A DNA stretch of 64,000 nt from Lanius collurio (Eukaryota; Chordata; Aves; Passeriformes; Laniidae): positions 584,348-648,347 of the forward strand of contig JACBWW010000003.1 of the NCBI GenBank assembly GCA_020086605.1, in the 5' to 3' direction. The notes under the pieces were generated by a model. It saw only the letters and a program-made list of their open reading frames with translations, was not told the DNA's origin and made no database searches. A program made the position numbers and the translations under genes. Each line of letters begins with the position of its first letter. The first letter of the stretch is position 1. Of the stretch, positions 59,920 through 64,000 are shown piece by piece.

Positions 59920-62900
59920 GGAAAAAGGTAATCACTAGGAAGAAAACATCTTAATTTAAAGTAGCCAGCAAACAAAACAATGGGAAAATGAACAATCAAA
60001 TATGGCAGGGGAATTTCTGAGGGTTGAAAGTTTTAAAATATTCACCAAGAAGAAAATTAATTTTATAAGGTGAGGCAGGGACTGTTCTCTACCTAAACTG
60101 GATATGGGGTATACAAAGGGCTTCCAGTTTCATGTAAAATGAATTTTATGCCCCATTTACATTTTCATTATTTATGGAGTTTTTCTGATAATCCCTCCTG
60201 CTGGGAAGGAGATGACCACAGTCCCACATCTGTTTACCTTTGTTTACAGCTGGGAACACAGCCATGGATTTGTTCTGCTTCAGCGAGAAGGCAGACTGAT
60301 TTGATTATTGCTTTCTAACATTCCAAAAGGTTGTTGCTAAGAGTCTCACTTAGGAGAGAAATGACAGAAAGCTGGTTTTAGCAAGTTATGGGAAACCTAA
60401 GAGTTAAGATGGCTCTTTCACCCTTTGGTCCCCAAGTGCCACCACTGGGCTTGGTCAGACAAGGTGAGACCAGGGCTGACTTAATTGCTCTGAACAAGAC
60501 TCCAGGTTCCAAAGGTTTGCTCTGATCTCAGCACAGCTGAAACCTGCACACACCACTCATCTCTCCCTGAGGCATCCTGCTGCTTTTGGGGGTGACCCAG
60601 AGGTGTGGAGGCAGGTAAAGCTCCTGCTTGATGTATCCAAAGAAGCTATGGGCAAGACTCTCCAATGAAGAGAATCCCCTTCAGAGCTACACAGGCAGGT
60701 GTAAGCAACCTCCAAATGGAGGCCTTTCAGCTTGTTCTCATCCTTAAATAGACAACTCCTCTCTAAATTATTCTATAATTCTCCATCAGTTTTTTTTCTG
60801 TCATCCCTACTCATGTGAGGTGGTTTCTGCTTCTGAAGAAACCCAGTGGCTCACTCAGGAGTGACCCCAAATTGGAGCTGAGAAATTACACTGGGATTTC
60901 TTTAGCCTTAAGAAAAGAATATGGTCTTTCCAAAGGCATCTGGGAAGCGATTCAGCTTTTCCAGTGAAGGCCTCTTTGAATAATCAAGAGAGAGAGGAAA
61001 GAAATTTTAAGCACTCCCAGTTCAGCTATCATCTGCTACCCACTTACATTGCCAGGACAAGCTGTAGATCAAAACCTGATGAAGGGTTTCTGACAAACTG
61101 ACAGGACTTTTCATAAAAGCTCCTGATTTCCCTGAGAAGCAGAGGCACTGATCCACATCCTGCAGCTGGAGCTGATTCTGTTCTGCTCCCCCTCCTCCTT
61201 TCCCTACCCACGTTCCACCCAGCCGTGTCTCTGCTGCACACCCCTGTGAAGGTCACACGTGTAACAGCAGCTTGCCTGAGGATGGAATGCTGTACCAGGA
61301 AAGGGCAGGAGTCAGCAGACCACAGCGACTCAGAACCATCATCAAAGCTCTGTTCGTCTGTAATGGAGGTTTCTCTGATGCTAATTTGCTTTACCTCTGT
61401 TTGCCTTGGCATGATACAAGAGCAATTTTAGGTAGATCACAGCAACAAGGAGTTTTTCTATAAAGAATGGCTTATTTACTCTAAAGTAAAGATGCACTAG
61501 GGAGGACAGAGGCCTTGAGAGGGGCAGACACTGCGGGGAGGGCTATAGAGGAGTGCTGGCATGGGGTGATGGCACAAGGGACACAGACTGGGCCTGGAGA
61601 TCCCACAGCCAGAAACAACTCACCAAAAGCCGGTTAAAGAAGTGAAGAACTGGAGCTGGAGAAAACTCACTCTAGGGGTAAGGAAGAGAACGAGACACAG
61701 TATCAAACATACATAAAAGGCAACATATATAGAAAATTTTAACTCAACATGGAGCTGCAGACAATGCAAAAACGAGCAAGGTCTAAAAGGGTGTTACAGT
61801 CAAAATAACAAATCAAACGTGGTAGGGGGAGAAAAAAGGAAGGAAAAAGGAGTGAGGAAAAAACTGTCTGCACCATTTTCCACCCTGCAAAGGGCACTGG
61901 GCAAACAAAGCTTTTCTTTCTTTTTTGATTTACCGTATGAAAACTTGGTGTCCAAATACTATGTAAGCTAAAAACATTGAAGTTTTTCTGAAACAAAATC
62001 CAAATTTAAAAGTCTTTAGACTCTTGAAAATTCTCAAATTTTGCCAAATGACCTGAAATCACAAAGTAGCTTTGGCTGAAGTGAGCCAAAGTTGAAAATA
62101 AATACTCAGTGAAAAAACCCTCAAATTTTAGTCAAATCCAGGCATAAGACAACAGGAGGGATACTAGGCAAGAGTTAAAGTCTGCAGGACTTTGTCTGGG
62201 GATTTGGTATTGGGAGAGGAGCTGATGAAGGTTTTTCCTTTGTTTTGAGAAGGTAGAGCCTTTTTGTTTTTTAGCTAGCTGAGGAAGCTTATGGTTCTTC
62301 TACAGCATTTACTATCCTAGAGCCTTACAGAGACTGCTCTGAACACTAAATTTCTGCAGAAATTCAAGGGAAGAATGGATTAAAAAAAAAAAATCACTGA
62401 TAAATACACAGATTAATTACCTGGTCTAATAAACACATTATTAAACACATAGAAAACATAGATGACTCTACTAAATAAATATTTGGAGAGCATTTGGGGG
62501 AAATAACACAGACACACACACTTGTCTATCACCATTTCCTAGTCATCCCCCAGAAGCTATTGCCAGAGGTCATCACAAGCAGTGGGTCTCCATGCACCTT
62601 TGCCCAGCCAAGGGCACCCATCCCTACACTGGATGTGACATCTTGGGCAGATTGAAAAGAAATGTTTCCCTGCCTCACTGAGATGGGGTGTGAGAAATAA
62701 GGGCACACAGGAGGTCTGTGGTAACCTGGAATTACAAATGCCCTGTCAAAAATCCATCCAAGGACCTAGAATCTTATCTTTCCTCTCTCAATGGAGCACA
62801 CAAAATGGATTTCAGGCAAGGAGAGTCTCCAGAAACATACAGCCTCTGAGGCACTGAAATCCTTAATGGAGTGAGCCAAGCATCCCTCCTGCATCTCACT

Positions 62901-64000
62901 GCAGTTTGTTTACTCAGAGGTATTTACCGCCAGCCCCAGGTCTTTGCACACCAGTTGCTGCGGCTCCTTCAGGCTGTTAGTCACTTGCCTGCTCTCCAAA
63001 TACTATTTATTACCAACTCGTTCCCAAGGTGATTCAATTAAGAAGTCAGAGAAACAGCCATATTGCTCACAAAGCAGTAAAGAATTTCTTTTACGGTATA
63101 GTTTGTCATGTGTTCTTCTCTCCTGTATGTAAAGGGAATAATAGAATGCAATAAACTGCACTAGGCAATAAACATCTGTTACAATTATTTAAATGCCTCA
63201 GACTGGCTTCATTGTTTAATTGCCTGCAAAGAAAGCAATTTAATACCCTTATATATATATTTTCCCCTGCCAGAAACACTGTCCTTTAAACATAAGATAA
63301 AACACTTTAAAATGCAAACATTTCTTATGATCCTGCATTTTAAGTGCCATGCTGTAAAATATATCCTGGCTTCAGGTTTCCTGCATTTAGCACCACTCCC
63401 TTCTGCAGGTGCACACAACTCCATGGCCTTGAAAAGTACAATAGTGGGGTGGTGGTGAGTGGCCAGCATTGTTTCCTCATCACCTCTTATTCCCTTCAAG
63501 GGAAATAAAGAGAAATCACGTATCACTATAACAAACCACAGCAGCACAAAGGCAATGCATGCCAAGAAAATGACACAAAATACACAAACTCCGATCAAGT
63601 GGGATTAAATTGGAGAATTCAGGAGCACTTGATGCAAAGCCAAAATAAAATAATAAAATAATCGATGCCATTAGCCAGTACTGACTTGATGGATTTCAAG
63701 TTCAACAAAGATGTGCCAATGCAACCCTTGGATATTATGGAGGCTTCAAAAACTGGGAGAGAGCAGGGCAGGCAACCGAAGCACCAGCTCTGAAATTGCC
63801 AGCTGACATTTGTTGTGAGGGACTATGCAGGTCCAAAGGCAGTGAGGGGAGCCTCAAGTGCCAGTTGGATAAACTGGTGCTGGACAAATCTGCAGCAAAC
63901 CCATGACATTGGCCCATGTGTCCTGTCCCAGAGAGCACAGGGGTGACAACCAAAGAGGTGGATGTAGAATGGAGATGAGTATCAGAAAGAGAAGTGGATT
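59920..64000. other. Unannotated non-coding DNA
   Basis: No gene was recognised. A purine-rich tract lies at about 61820-61862. An AT-rich 'GAAATTT/CAAATTTT'-type segment (61930-62130) resembles one at 32930-33130 in style. Small (TA)n (63250-63262) and AATAAAATA-type runs (63640-63662) occur near the end. Confidence 0.5.

Noticed and set aside
61044..61412. 122-codon minus-strand frame
   Set aside because: No recognisable motif; overlapping plus-strand frames of similar quality.
1..64000. CRISPR arrays, bacterial operons, tRNA/rRNA genes, retroviral LTRs
   Set aside because: No spaced direct repeats, no tRNA B-box-like GTTCRANNC in a plausible cloverleaf, no rRNA words, and no paired LTRs were seen. 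The sequence is vertebrate in character.

Overview
The window looks like non-coding nuclear DNA from a bird. The main evidence is the repeat content. The interspersed repeats I can identify with confidence are all CR1-clade LINE fragments. One of them ends in the octamer-type CR1 tail typical of birds. Repeat density is low, and I saw no Alu/L1-like material. A crocodilian or turtle source cannot be strictly excluded, because these lineages also carry CR1 and the older L3-like CR1 relatives seen here. Base composition is moderately AT-rich throughout, with no CpG-island-like block.

I found no host protein-coding gene, exon, tRNA, rRNA, snRNA or known miRNA. The open reading frames are short (at most about 177 codons), scattered on both strands, and look like chance frames. 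The exceptions are frames inside CR1 elements, which are debris of the CR1 ORF2 endonuclease/reverse transcriptase protein. The stretch is best read as a gene desert or the inside of a very large intron.

Layout. 1-2285: no recognised feature. 2286-3440: ancient plus-strand CR1/L3-like fragment. 3441-6455: unannotated. 6456-6930: plus-strand CR1 3' fragment. 6931-20750: unannotated apart from faint MIR-like core-SINE remnants (about 9.9 and 19.15 kb), a CA and a TA microsatellite, and AT-rich segments with the look of conserved non-coding DNA. 20754-20791: perfect 15-bp inverted repeat. 20955-21358: plus-strand CR1 3' end. 21359-27450: unannotated, with a candidate conserved element at about 22.8-23.06 kb.

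27451-31280 is the repeat centrepiece. A nearly complete plus-strand CR1 (about 27.92-30.69 kb) retains recognisable endonuclease, linker, reverse-transcriptase and C-terminal parts. It is dead: it has stops and frameshifts, altered SDH and FADD motifs, and a tandem duplication inside the endonuclease region. It is flanked on both sides by minus-strand CR1 pieces. Downstream come a minus-strand CR1 3' end (34866-35617), an ancient plus-strand CR1/L3-like tail (38145-38480), a compound pentanucleotide/T/G microsatellite (42081-42181), a MIR-like tail (about 47.3 kb), a minus-strand CR1/L3-like terminus (about 48.0 kb) and an ancient minus-strand RT fragment (about 50.7 kb). From 50.9 kb to the end I see only homopolymer runs and unannotated DNA.

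No new biological system could be supported. The notable items are the nested/inverted CR1 cluster, several perfect palindromes, the mix of CR1 ages, and candidate conserved non-coding blocks that need alignment to test.
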